In this document: piece by piece, positions 1 through 7,489 of the stretch | Layout of the letters: every line of letters begins with the position of its first letter | Position numbering within the stretch: the stretch's first letter is position 1 | Notes under the pieces: generated by a model | Seen by the model: only the letters and a program-made list of their open reading frames with translations | Databases searched by the model: none | Told to the model about the DNA's origin: nothing | Assembly: GCA_020342025.1 (NCBI GenBank) | Contig: CP070840.1 | Coordinates: 3,142,637 to 3,159,766 of the forward strand | From: Deltaproteobacteria bacterium | Lineage (GTDB): Bacteria > Desulfobacterota > DSM-4660 > Desulfatiglandales > HGW-15 | DNA length: 17,130 nt | Direction of reading: 5' to 3' | Program-made: the position numbers and the translations under genes

Positions 1-126
1 CCCAAAATAGCCGCTTTACCCAGGAGTAGGTCCGGAAAGCCAATCCTTATTCCCGATGATTTAACGGCTCATGAACTGATGGAACAAGCGCCACAACTCA
101 AAGGCCATTCAGCAACAAATTTTTGA
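1..126 (+). CDS. Possible 3' end of an upstream gene (partial)
   Basis: Reading frame 1 is open from the window edge to a TGA at 124-126, giving 41 residues with no start inside the window. The peptide contains a fairly hydrophilic stretch (PDDLTAHELMEQAPQLKGH) that looks protein-like, but I recognise no family. An open frame of this length can occur by chance, so this is only a candidate tail of a gene lying to the left. A hairpin about 60 bp further on could be its transcription end. Confidence 0.25.
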   Translation, partial: PKIAALPRSRSGKPILIPDDLTAHELMEQAPQLKGHSATNF

Positions 127-184
127 GAGGCACAGTGAGTTGAAAAACATGAATGGGAGACGCCTGCCGGTGTTGCTTCTACAG

Positions 185-220
185 GGCCTCCGGGAGACCA
201 ATCTTGCCCTCTCGGAGGCC
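185..220. repeat. 12-bp inverted repeat (hairpin) ahead of the orphan secreted gene
   Basis: GGCCTCCGGGAG at 185-196 pairs with CTCTCGGAGGCC at 209-220, with a single G-T wobble and a 12-nt loop. It is followed by GTTTCTAG rather than a clean T-run, so it is at best a weak terminator for something upstream. Alternatively it is a structured leader for the gene starting at 293. Pairing is seen directly; function is inferred. Confidence 0.5.
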
Positions 221-292
221 GTTTCTAGTAGCGTGCAACCACACGGAAACACACCACCTGTCTGAAAGCATTGGAATAGAAAGGAGGGCAAA

Positions 293-886
293 ATGAAACA
301 TCTATTTTCAATTATGATAGTGATAGGAATCGTAGGTCTTTTAGTTGCGCCAGGAGTGGCCGGAGATCGTCGCCATTCTGGTCGAGCGCTTTCTAGTGCC
401 GATAGAAGCGCACAGTTTGTCACTATCGATTTTGTACATGACACCCAGTATGATGTGCTCCTGTGGCCCGACCCCAACTGCTGGGACTGTTTAGAGTCCA
501 TTCCTGGCTCGGAACAATGGTGCCAAGCTGTTTACAATCCTGGCGATCCGGGGTTTGAGCTTACGGGAGACGTTAAAGGTTTCAATGTATTGTTAAGTGA
601 TCTATTCTGTGTCAATTCTGACTTTGAAAGCGCGCGTGTTGAAGTCATGGGATTGATAATTGGCAAACTCAAAAAGGGCCATAAGGACATCTATATGTCA
701 GGGCGCCTGATTCTTGACATCGATTTGACCGTAGAGCCCGCCGAAATGAAAGGGTATTGGTATTTCCAGGAAGGCTTTGGTACGCATTATGGTACCCTTT
801 ACGTGGAAGGAACTACTAGCGTTGAATCTCATGGCTTTTATGTGGGTAGGGGGAAATATAGGGGTTGGATTCGGGAAAACCGCTAA
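293..886 (+). CDS. Orphan secreted protein with four cysteines, function unknown
   Basis: This 197-residue protein begins with a clear Sec signal peptide: basic MKH, a hydrophobic core from about residue 4 to 19, and a likely cleavage after VA or VAG around residues 23-24. The start is well supported by AAGGAGG at 281-287, five bases before the ATG. The mature part is about 170 residues and holds four cysteines, C63 and C66 (CWDC), C77 and C106, enough for two disulfides in the envelope. The rest has alternating hydrophobic residues that suggest a beta-rich fold. I do not recognise the family. The protein ends before a strong terminator at 998-1032, so it appears to be a single-gene unit. It lies near the 3' end of a tRNA-Leu, which could mean it was acquired by integration, but no mobility gene is visible. 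Confidence 0.8.
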   Translation: MKHLFSIMIVIGIVGLLVAPGVAGDRRHSGRALSSADRSAQFVTIDFVHDTQYDVLLWPDPNCWDCLESIPGSEQWCQAVYNPGDPGFELTGDVKGFNVLLSDLFCVNSDFESARVEVMGLIIGKLKKGHKDIYMSGRLILDIDLTVEPAEMKGYWYFQEGFGTHYGTLYVEGTTSVESHGFYVGRGKYRGWIRENR

Positions 887-917
887 TTTGCCCTTAAGAT
901 TAAGCTTTTCTTTATTA

Positions 918-929
918 ACAGGCGCCTGT
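918..929. repeat. Perfect 12-bp palindrome
   Basis: ACAGGCGCCTGT reads the same on both strands. It lies 32 bp after the stop of the secreted-protein gene and before its terminator, so it would fall in the 3' untranslated region of that transcript. It could be a dimeric protein binding site or chance; nothing else supports either reading. Confidence 0.3.
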
Positions 930-997
930 ACCTCATAGGTCTTGTAGGGTTTAGACGGAAGTTTACAAAGTAATCAACTCGTAATAATCAAGCACCG

Positions 998-1032
998 AAG
1001 GCAGGGTCAGTGTTTGCCCTGCCTTTTTCTTT
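998..1032 (+). terminator. Rho-independent terminator of the secreted-protein gene
   Basis: AAGGCAGGG (998-1006) pairs perfectly with CCCTGCCTT (1017-1025) across a 10-nt loop, followed by TTTTTCTTT. This is a textbook intrinsic terminator for plus-strand transcription, about 110 bp after the stop codon at 886. Confidence 0.85.
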
Positions 1033-1243
1033 GAAATGCCCATATATTGTGTGCCGTATCAATGAGGCCAAACTTTCGACTACTGCTATTAATCAACACT
1101 CTGGGTAACCCCGGAAACCGCAACATTACCGTTTGTAACCTTCAGTCCATCTACAAAAGATAAATGTGCCATTTTTCCGGAAATGGGGAAACCTTTCACC
1201 CTAGATGGACACTCGGCTCAAGTCAGATTTCCCCTTTATTTTC

Positions 1244-1331
1244 TGGTGCCTGGGGCGAGGATCGAACTCGCACTCAGCATTGCTGAAAGGGATTTTAAGT
1301 CCCTTGCGTCTACCCATTCCGCCACCCAGGC
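1244..1331 (-). tRNA. tRNA-Leu (anticodon TAA), CCA encoded
   Basis: Read on the minus strand, the acceptor stem GCCTGGG pairs with CCCAGGC, followed by A and a genomically encoded CCA. The anticodon stem AGGGA/TCCCT encloses loop CTTAAAA with anticodon TAA, reading UUA leucine codons. A long variable arm (TCAGCAATGCTGA) marks it as a class II tRNA, and the T arm GCGAG-TTCGATC-CTCGC is intact. Total length is 88 nt including CCA, normal for tRNA-Leu. It has its own promoter just upstream. Confidence 0.97.
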
Positions 1332-1343
1332 CTGTGACCAAAA

Positions 1344-1372
1344 TTTCTAATATTGCTAAGGATAGATGTCAA
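1344..1372 (-). promoter_or_regulatory. Sigma-70-like promoter of tRNA-Leu
   Basis: On the minus strand, TTGACA (1372-1367) is followed after exactly 17 bp by TAGAAA (1349-1344), a 4/6 match to TATAAT. The expected transcription start falls about 6 bases before the mature tRNA 5' end at 1331. This placement fits a dedicated tRNA promoter. Confidence 0.7.
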
Positions 1373-1395
1373 GGTGATATTACTCACCCCCACAC

Positions 1396-1420
1396 CGCCC
1401 TCCCCCGTCGGGGGGAAGCG
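1396..1420. repeat. GC-rich hairpin downstream of PHP gene
   Basis: CCCCC (1402-1406) and GGGGG (1410-1414) form a tight stem with a GTC loop, extended by CGC (1396-1398) and GCG (1418-1420) around two mismatches. On the plus strand it is followed by TTTT, but no plus-strand gene is present. On the minus strand it follows the stop of the PHP gene at 1443 without a U-run. It may still slow or end minus-strand transcription before the tRNA promoter. Confidence 0.4.
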
Positions 1421-1442
1421 TTTTGGTTGAAGAAATTTGGGA

Positions 1443-2495
1443 TTACCGCAAGTAGATGGGGTTGGAGAAGATCCAGGGTCGCCAGCCAAAAGGAAAGGCA
1501 TGGCGATAAACCTCAACGCGGTATACCCCCCCCTCTAGGGCCCTGTAAACCACCTCCCTGCTCCGCCACCTATTTTCCAGCTTTCCATCCTTTAGAAGCC
1601 TGATCTCTCCGTCATGGGGCAAACTGACCGAGAAATCTCCGGCCTGAAAAGGGCCTTCCTCTCCCATAACCAGGCTTGATCCTGCATCGTAATGGAAAGA
1701 GAAGCGGAAGCCCTTGGCAGAGCCTATTTTCTCGTGGGCGATAAATAATCGACCCTCCCGCATGGCTCCATAGACTGCCTCCTTTGCCTTTTCAAAGTCC
1801 TTTGACATCTTTTTACCGAGAAGGATATGGATGCTGACCGTCCTTAGGAGGTGGTCATACGAAAGGGGTTTGAAGTTGATCAATGCATATCTGAAGACAG
1901 ACCCATGGGCGTCTGATCCACCAACGGCGACCACCCTCCTATGGCGACAAAGATTATCCCAGAAGGCCAGCGTCTTCTGACTCGGAGGTTTGAGGCTTAG
2001 GCTCTTGAAGGTGAGAAGGAAAAAACCATGAAGGGCGGACTTGAGCCGCTCTTTCCAGCGGGAGGTGTAATTCCATATACAAATGCCCGTGTAGCCGTCA
2101 ACGGACAGATCGTTCCAGGTATATGCCATTGAGTTTTCACTGAAGGGCATACCCTTTTCAAAGGGGTGGGCCAGAAAACCGAATCCATCCTGCCCATTAA
2201 CCTGATCAATGACCTCCTGAGGACCCAAGTCCTGGCTCTTTAGCATCTTTTTCAAATCATAAGCCAAATAATGATGATAGCGCCCTCCTATTTCCAAGCC
2301 AATGAGGACCAGCACATCTCCATAAAAGCCCTCCTCTTCCAGATGCAGGGAGTCGGTCAGGTAATCATGGTCATTGAGGCAGATAAAATCGAGATTGGCT
2401 TTGGCGGCTGAACGGGCTATCTGGGAGATATTGCCACCGCCATCAGAGTAGAGGGAGTGAATATGCAGATTTCCAACGTATTCAAAGTGAGACAT
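1443..2495 (-). CDS. PHP-domain metallohydrolase (CehA/McbA-like)
   Basis: The protein has about 350 residues. It carries the metal-binding signatures of the PHP superfamily: HIH at residues 11-13 with D18 (SDGG), NDHD around 41-44 (D42, H43), E68 after IGL, AHPFE with H110, and GGSDAHG with D195 and H197. These are the usual ligands of a multinuclear metal site that hydrolyses phosphoesters or related bonds. The C-terminal 90 residues are beta-rich, as in CehA/McbA-type members. The ATG at 2495 was preferred over an in-frame TTG at 2501 because AAGG lies 8 bases before the ATG. It begins 78 bp after the ABC permease gene on the same strand and is likely the last gene of that operon. The substrate is unknown; a phospho-compound or lipid-linked species handled by the ABC system is only a guess. 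Confidence 0.85.
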   Translation of the reverse strand: MSHFEYVGNLHIHSLYSDGGGNISQIARSAAKANLDFICLNDHDYLTDSLHLEEEGFYGDVLVLIGLEIGGRYHHYLAYDLKKMLKSQDLGPQEVIDQVNGQDGFGFLAHPFEKGMPFSENSMAYTWNDLSVDGYTGICIWNYTSRWKERLKSALHGFFLLTFKSLSLKPPSQKTLAFWDNLCRHRRVVAVGGSDAHGSVFRYALINFKPLSYDHLLRTVSIHILLGKKMSKDFEKAKEAVYGAMREGRLFIAHEKIGSAKGFRFSFHYDAGSSLVMGEEGPFQAGDFSVSLPHDGEIRLLKDGKLENRWRSREVVYRALEGGVYRVEVYRHAFPFGWRPWIFSNPIYLR

Positions 2496-2573
2496 AGGCA
2501 AAGCCTTGGAATGATGGCCTATTGGGATTATGAAATGTTGGGTCTAAAAGAGCAACACATCATTTCCGATAGC

Positions 2574-4271
2574 TCATTCATACTGGCTGAGTGCGTTTAA
2601 CCCCATTTTCATGGGTTTGTAAACCGTCAGGACAGCGATGAGCAAGACAGCGACAAACGACGGGATGATAAAGAGCCATTGAAGTCCTGTGAGGCTTAAG
2701 CCCTTCACGTTGGCCATGAATATGACGTAGACAGGTCCTGCTTCCAGAACAATAATGGAAGCTATGAATATGGCGCTCACAATCATGTACATGACGCCTC
2801 CAAAGCCTGTGGCCACCTGTGCGATATTCTCAAATTTGAAGTTGGGGTAAAGGGCTCCAAAACCAATCCCAAGGGCCACAATGCCGAAAATGGCCAGAAA
2901 CATGGTCACTGAAGAAAGAATCATCATAAAAGGGGTCACATGGAGGAGATAGTTGGTGAATATGATGAGTACCTCACCCAGGATGAGCATGGGCAGGATG
3001 TAAAAGGCATATTTTCCCCAGAGGAATCGTTTAATGGAAAGAGGCGAAGAGCGTATGATCCAGAAGGCGCCTCCTTCAGAACTGACAGCGGGAAATATGA
3101 AACGCACCGACACAGCCGAAAGCACGAAACCTGCAAGCCCCATATTCAAAAAAGCGATTTCATTCTGAAGGAATTCTATGCGTATGGGACTCCGATCCAG
3201 TGGTAATACACTGAAGTTATAGAGATAGACAACGACAAGGGCGCCAAGTAAAAGCAGTTGAGACCACTGGGTATTATCCCGAAAAAATGTGCGGATATCT
3301 TTGTTCATAACAGAGGCCAGATCACACCCCATCGGCTTTGTAAAGAATTTCATGAGCAAATTTAGGGCTGTGTTTCCCCCTTTTCTCCTCTTTTTGGCTT
3401 CTTGTGACTTGGAAAAACCTTCAAAATAGATCGCCTCCGCCACCCATATGTTGATAACGCCTAGAGCGGCCGCTGAAGACCAGACAAACAGGGTCCCAAA
3501 GAGCTGCGTTTTGGCGCCAGATCCGCTCAGATAGCCCCATAAGGTCTCTGTGACCCAGTGGGTGGGCAGATAAGGGGAATCTGGGGCCTTCAGGGCGCTT
3601 AAGTACTGCATGACACTGAAAAAGGCTTCCGGGTCCACCAGTTTTTCCGGTCTCAGAAATCGAAACATCAAATAAAGGCCCGCAATCAGCAATATGACCA
3701 GGAGCATGACGATGTCCTTTGTCCTCTTTGCAGGGAAGATATGAACGATGATCATGGTGAAAAGAATACCGATGCCCGCCGCGATAATGGCTGCGGCCAA
3801 ACCCATGTGCAAGGCTGTAAAATAATAGCCTAGGCCTGGGCGATAAACGTAGGCGTAAGCCATCATGACGGGGAGACCAAAAATAATGACCATCCAAGAA
3901 CTGTCGACAAGGGTGTACACCGACCGGCTAACAAAGAGCTCTTTAAGACTGGCCGGCGTGGAGTGACAGAGTTCCAGATCATTGGAGAGGTAGAGGTTTG
4001 AAAGGGCTGTTATGATGTGGCTGAAGATCAATAGGGAAAAAAATGTCAAAAGGACCATTGAAAGAAGATGATGGGCAAGCAAATCCCCTATCACCTCAAC
4101 AGATTGGAAATATATGAGCACGCGGCAGGAGAGGACAAACATCCCCACCCAAAAACAGAGGCCAACGAAAGCCATGATAAAAGCCCTCTTTCGTGCTCGA
4201 GAAGCAGATCTGGCGAGGCCGTTTCTAAAGCCAAAAATTCTTGGGCTAAGAAGCAGATAGAGATTTCTCAT
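2574..4271 (-). CDS. ABC-2-type transporter permease, large multi-TM subunit
   Basis: This 565-residue integral membrane protein has about twelve strongly hydrophobic segments, beginning near residues 33-54 and 68-93 and continuing to the C-terminus. A basic loop (KKRRKGG) lies near the middle, so it looks like two six-helix halves. It resembles the large putative permeases of the ABC_tran_2 group found next to an ATPase of the ABC-2 export class. Its start overlaps the end of the ATPase gene by 26 bp, which implies translational coupling and a 1:1 pairing in one transporter. The first residues (RNLYLLLSPRIFGFRNG) are amphipathic and cytoplasmic-looking. The substrate cannot be read from the sequence; export of a drug, lipid or envelope component are all possible. 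Confidence 0.85.
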   Translation of the reverse strand: MRNLYLLLSPRIFGFRNGLARSASRARKRAFIMAFVGLCFWVGMFVLSCRVLIYFQSVEVIGDLLAHHLLSMVLLTFFSLLIFSHIITALSNLYLSNDLELCHSTPASLKELFVSRSVYTLVDSSWMVIIFGLPVMMAYAYVYRPGLGYYFTALHMGLAAAIIAAGIGILFTMIIVHIFPAKRTKDIVMLLVILLIAGLYLMFRFLRPEKLVDPEAFFSVMQYLSALKAPDSPYLPTHWVTETLWGYLSGSGAKTQLFGTLFVWSSAAALGVINIWVAEAIYFEGFSKSQEAKKRRKGGNTALNLLMKFFTKPMGCDLASVMNKDIRTFFRDNTQWSQLLLLGALVVVYLYNFSVLPLDRSPIRIEFLQNEIAFLNMGLAGFVLSAVSVRFIFPAVSSEGGAFWIIRSSPLSIKRFLWGKYAFYILPMLILGEVLIIFTNYLLHVTPFMMILSSVTMFLAIFGIVALGIGFGALYPNFKFENIAQVATGFGGVMYMIVSAIFIASIIVLEAGPVYVIFMANVKGLSLTGLQWLFIIPSFVAVLLIAVLTVYKPMKMGLNALSQYE

Positions 4272-5004
4272 GGGCTACCGTCCCACCCTCTGTGAGTTTC
4301 AAAAAGATGTTCTCCAGATTGCCATCCACGCCTGCCTGTTTTTTTAACTCCTCCGCCGTTCCTGTAGCGATGATCTTTCCCGCCTGTATGATGGCGATTT
4401 CCTGGCAAACTTCTTGGGCCACTTCGAGGGAGTGGGTGGACATAAAGATGGTTCTGCCTTTTTGTGCCTGCTTCCTGAATATGTCTTTCACGAGTCTCGC
4501 GCCCTTAGGGTCAAGACCCACCATGGGTTCGTCAACGACGATGACCTCGGGATCGTGGAGCAGCGCAGCACACATGACCAACCTTTGCTTCATGCCATGG
4601 GAAAAACTCTCTATAAGTTCATCACTCCAATGGCTCAACTCAAAGAGCTCAAGCAGCTCGTTGATGTTACCGTTAAGGGATTGAACGTGATTTAAACCAT
4701 ATAGCCCGGCTACAAACTGAAGGAATTCCCGGGCAGTGAGTTTTTCATAGACAAAAGGCTGATCAGGCACAAAACCGACGCGCCGTTTCGCCTCGGATGG
4801 ATCTCTGGCTATATCTATGCCGTCTATGACCACTTGTCCCGCTGTAGGTTTCAAGACCCCGGCCATCATCTTGATTGTAGTTGTTTTGCCCGCACCGTTT
4901 GGGCCCAAAAATCCAAACACGATTCCCTTGCCGATTCTCAGGGTGAGGTTATCAACGGCCCTCAATCCCCTGTACAATTTGGTTAAATTAGTCAACTCAA
5001 TCAT
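4246..5004 (-). CDS. ABC transporter ATP-binding protein (ABC-2 exporter class)
   Basis: The 252-residue ATPase has all nucleotide-binding motifs. Walker A is GPNGAGKT at residues 34-41 with K40, the Q-loop is Q82, the signature is FSHGM at 134-138, Walker B is VIVVDEP at 154-160 with catalytic E159, the D-loop is GLDP and the H-loop is H191 (STHS). The signature has S133-F134-S135 in place of the common LSxGQ, as in many ABC-2 ATPases. It lacks membrane segments and must pair with the permease encoded by the overlapping next gene. Its ATG overlaps the TGA of the transglutaminase-like gene (ATGATTGA), so translation is probably coupled. The next gene starts inside its last codons. It powers the transporter; direction is probably export. 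Confidence 0.93.
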   Translation of the reverse strand: MIELTNLTKLYRGLRAVDNLTLRIGKGIVFGFLGPNGAGKTTTIKMMAGVLKPTAGQVVIDGIDIARDPSEAKRRVGFVPDQPFVYEKLTAREFLQFVAGLYGLNHVQSLNGNINELLELFELSHWSDELIESFSHGMKQRLVMCAALLHDPEVIVVDEPMVGLDPKGARLVKDIFRKQAQKGRTIFMSTHSLEVAQEVCQEIAIIQAGKIIATGTAEELKKQAGVDGNLENIFLKLTEGGTVAHEKSLSAS

Positions 5005-6487
5005 AGCGATAATCCAAAACCTTCAATTTTATTTTGCCTATCAAGCCCGCGATTTCCACCTGTCTTTCCAGATTTCCTTCCACCAGCTTAATATGCGTTG
5101 CATCCACAGGCATTTGATTCAGCGTAGCATCCATGGAAACCCATTTGCCCACATAGGCTTCTGTCCAGGCATGGTAAAAGAATTTTTCTCGGGTGTTGAC
5201 CAGTCCAATGCTAAGTCTGGCTGGGATCCCTGATGCCCTGAGCAGCGCTGTCAGCAGTGTGGCATGCTCGTTGCAATCCCCTACCCCTGTTTTCAAAACT
5301 TCCAGGGCGCTAGGGACACTCACCACAGGCCGTTTATCCAGATGATGATAAACCCAGGTGGACAGCCTTCTGCTTACCAAAAGAGGATTTTTCTCGCTTC
5401 CGGAGATTTCCCTGGCTTTTTCTATGATCTCCTTTTCATCGCTTTCAATATTAAATTCCGGTTTCAGGAAGCGCTTCATCCCGTCGCCGTGGTCGGTGTA
5501 TGGTAGCGCATAAGAGGCCTCAGAAGGTAAGTCCTCTCGGGATACCTCCATGACCCCTTCATGAAATCGCTGTCGCCCACCCGTCAATACGTCTGGATCA
5601 AGGGCGGCGTTGCCAATACCCTCGACCTGTAGCTTTAAGTAATTCACACGGGTGGGCTCAGGCAGCCTACCTTCCACACTGATGGAGGCGGCTTCATAAA
5701 AATCCACTTCCCCTTCCCCATCAATATCTCGTGGAGCCGCTGCCGCACTGGACTTGACAATGGTAAACCCCATAAACCCTGTCTCTTTCAAGGTTGTGCC
5801 GCTCTCATCCACCCAGGAGGTAAGCTGCTTGCCCCACATTTCCGTTTCTAATCGATAGGCCTTGTATCTTATGTTGTTAATGGTGACGGGTTCGCTTGCC
5901 ACCACTTTCACGACCGCCTCTTTCTGGGCCGTCGTGGAGGGATCAAAGATGGGCACCTTAAATTCCTCTCCTATCCTGATTTTTCTGGATTTCAAAAAAT
6001 AGCCCACACAGGCTCCCAGCATGGGTGGCGCGGATAGTCTAATCCTTTGGGCTCTCTTGCCTTTCCCCCGTCCCGTCTCCAATAGAAGCTCGTCACCCTC
6101 CACCCGTCCTGACAAATTGAATCTCACAACTCCGGAGGTCATACTGAACTTAAAACTCTTTAAATAGAAACTATGGTCGGTCCGGCACTGTGTGGCCGTG
6201 TATACACCACTTGCCGAGCCCATAAGGTTTAGTCTTAAAAAAACCTCCTCCTGCACAAAATAACCGCCATCAAAGGGCTTGATGTGGCTTACTGTGTACC
6301 CCACTTTCTTATTCTTGAGATATATCTCTTTCCATTCACGTTGTGGAGAATCGATGGTACCCGCCAGGGACCTGGAATCTGTAGGCGCTCTCTCCTCCTT
6401 AACGTGGAGCTTCTTCACAAGCAGACCTATCATGACCAACCAAAGGGACACGATGCCTATGCCCAATAGATTAAATAGGCGTTTCAT
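4997..6487 (-). CDS. Membrane-anchored transglutaminase-like protein
   Basis: About 496 residues from the chosen start. An N-terminal anchor (basic MKRLF, then a hydrophobic stretch to about residue 24) places the rest outside the membrane. The C-terminal third is a transglutaminase-like papain-fold domain. It has the catalytic cysteine in GDCNEH (C405), histidine in YHAW (H439) and aspartate in MDATL (D453), so the Cys-His-Asp triad is complete. The long middle region (about 50-350) is beta-rich and not recognised. I chose the ATG at 6487 because GAGTGGG lies 6 bases upstream and it starts the signal anchor directly. In-frame ATGs at 6505 and 6520 are alternatives. The gene overlaps the ABC ATPase by 8 bp. 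Proteins with this fold are usually proteases or amidases in bacteria. A role in processing the ABC substrate or a cell-surface protein is inferred from the operon. Confidence 0.87.
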   Translation of the reverse strand: MKRLFNLLGIGIVSLWLVMIGLLVKKLHVKEERAPTDSRSLAGTIDSPQREWKEIYLKNKKVGYTVSHIKPFDGGYFVQEEVFLRLNLMGSASGVYTATQCRTDHSFYLKSFKFSMTSGVVRFNLSGRVEGDELLLETGRGKGKRAQRIRLSAPPMLGACVGYFLKSRKIRIGEEFKVPIFDPSTTAQKEAVVKVVASEPVTINNIRYKAYRLETEMWGKQLTSWVDESGTTLKETGFMGFTIVKSSAAAAPRDIDGEGEVDFYEAASISVEGRLPEPTRVNYLKLQVEGIGNAALDPDVLTGGRQRFHEGVMEVSREDLPSEASYALPYTDHGDGMKRFLKPEFNIESDEKEIIEKAREISGSEKNPLLVSRRLSTWVYHHLDKRPVVSVPSALEVLKTGVGDCNEHATLLTALLRASGIPARLSIGLVNTREKFFYHAWTEAYVGKWVSMDATLNQMPVDATHIKLVEGNLERQVEIAGLIGKIKLKVLDYRYD

Positions 6488-6669
6488 GTTTTTCCCACTC
6501 GCCATATCAATACAACCCATCCATTAAAATCATGACGAAACAACCTCTAAAATGTAAACCGCTCTTTCTTTGTATAATTTTCGCTTATTTTGGCTAAATG
6601 ATCAAGATGTGCGAGCGGGATGTGGGCTGGAGCGAAAATTGGGAGAGGGGAAATAGGGAGGGCAAATGC

Positions 6670-7326
6670 TTATAACGGATAACCGATTTTTTCCAATAGC
6701 TGGCGGGCGTTAGATAACAGAGCGGATAGTGAATCGGGCTGGAGACCTGCCCCTTCAACCACCTTGCTTCCGAATTCTTCTGTCATGAAGTCTCTTGGGG
6801 CATGGGCGTCGGAATTCAAAATGAGTTTAGCCCCAACCTGATCTGCCAACCTGGCCACATGTCCATTGGTTAAGCTGTGCCCGGCCCTTGCAGAAATCTC
6901 CAAAAAGATTCCCTTCTTGGCTGCTAACCTCACCTCTTCCATAGTCACCAGACCAGGATGGGCGATTATATCTGCCGCCGCCTCAAGACCAGCCCTGTTT
7001 GTACCCGGAGCCACAGGCTCCACGATGGTTTCACCGTGAATCATAACCAATTTGGCTCCCAGCTCTCTCGACCTCTTCACATTCTGGGCGATAAGATCTG
7101 GTGGGATGTGGGTAAGTTCCACACCGGGTATGACCTTAACGGATTGTGATCCGTTGAGTTCCTCAGCCACCTGAACGATTCGGGGAACGGTGAAGTCAAG
7201 GAGGGAGGCGTCCACGTGATCTGTGATGGCCACGGCAGAATACCCTAGGGACTCAAGTCGCCTTACTAACTCTGCTGGAATTAACACCCCATCACTAAAC
7301 AGAGTATGTGTATGCAAATCGATCAT
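6670..7326 (-). CDS. PHP-domain phosphoesterase, histidinol-phosphatase type
   Basis: The 218-residue protein is almost entirely a PHP domain with every expected ligand: H5 and H7 (DLHTHT), D12 (SDG), D36 and H37 (TDH), E70 (PGVE), H97 (IHGE), H123 (AHPG), and D173 and H175 (NSDAH). The family removes phosphate from small molecules; histidinol phosphate is the classic substrate. No histidine-biosynthesis gene is nearby, so the substrate is open. The ATG at 7326 was preferred over an in-frame TTG at 7356 because it begins directly with the canonical MIDLHTHT. No strong ribosome binding site precedes it, but a 7-bp hairpin sits about 22 bases upstream (7349-7366). The gene follows the DUF151 gene on the same strand after a terminator, so it probably has its own transcript. 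Confidence 0.88.
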   Translation of the reverse strand: MIDLHTHTLFSDGVLIPAELVRRLESLGYSAVAITDHVDASLLDFTVPRIVQVAEELNGSQSVKVIPGVELTHIPPDLIAQNVKRSRELGAKLVMIHGETIVEPVAPGTNRAGLEAAADIIAHPGLVTMEEVRLAAKKGIFLEISARAGHSLTNGHVARLADQVGAKLILNSDAHAPRDFMTEEFGSKVVEGAGLQPDSLSALLSNARQLLEKIGYPL

Positions 7327-7348
7327 AATACTTGGCTCGCTTCGCCCG

Positions 7349-7366
7349 TCCCACAAGACTGTGGGA
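7349..7366. repeat. Hairpin in leader of the PHP phosphoesterase gene
   Basis: TCCCACA (7349-7355) pairs perfectly with TGTGGGA (7360-7366) around a 4-nt loop. It lies 22 bases upstream of the ATG at 7326 and would form in the 5' untranslated RNA. No U-run follows on either strand, so it is not a terminator. It may affect translation or stability of a message that lacks an obvious Shine-Dalgarno. Confidence 0.45.
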
Positions 7367-7448
7367 AATTATTGGCTTGTTGGGGTAATGCGCCTGGAGG
7401 AAATTAGTGATTTCTTAAAATAAAATGCCTAAAGCCCCTTAAATGAGC

Positions 7449-7483
7449 AAAATTAAAAGCAAGGCCTCCCGACGGGCGTTGCT
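7449..7483 (-). terminator. Rho-independent terminator of the DUF151 gene
   Basis: On the minus strand AGCAACGCC (7483-7475) pairs with GGCCTTGCT (7466-7458) with one C-C mismatch and an 8-nt loop, followed by TTTTAATTTT (7458-7449). It lies about 50 bp after the DUF151 stop codon and separates that gene from the PHP gene. The plus-strand side has no T-run. Confidence 0.7.
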
Positions 7484-7489
7484 CCACCA

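Larger units (their letters stand above)
887..1243. other. Intergenic stretch between orphan secreted gene and tRNA-Leu
   Basis: This 357-bp gap holds a 12-bp perfect palindrome (918-929), the plus-strand terminator (998-1032) and a short imperfect hairpin, CCATTT/AAATGG at 1169-1186. On the minus strand there is also a 27-codon ATG frame at 1172-1089 whose translation looks protein-like but which has no convincing ribosome binding site. I see no recognisable gene. Confidence 0.5.

Noticed and set aside
1205..1603. Open frame of 132 codons on the plus strand across the tRNA-Leu
   Set aside because: It runs antisense through the tRNA and the 3' end of the PHP gene. The residue pattern is proline- and arginine-rich and unlike a protein.
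3421..3897. Long 158-codon minus-strand frame inside the permease gene
   Set aside because: It is a shifted frame of the permease. The permease frame gives clean membrane segments while this one gives His/Arg-rich sequence.
6488..6669. Promoter or terminator between the histidinol-phosphatase-type PHP gene and the transglutaminase gene
   Set aside because: TATACA-like boxes are present on the minus strand but none has a -35 element at proper spacing, and no hairpin with a U-run was found.
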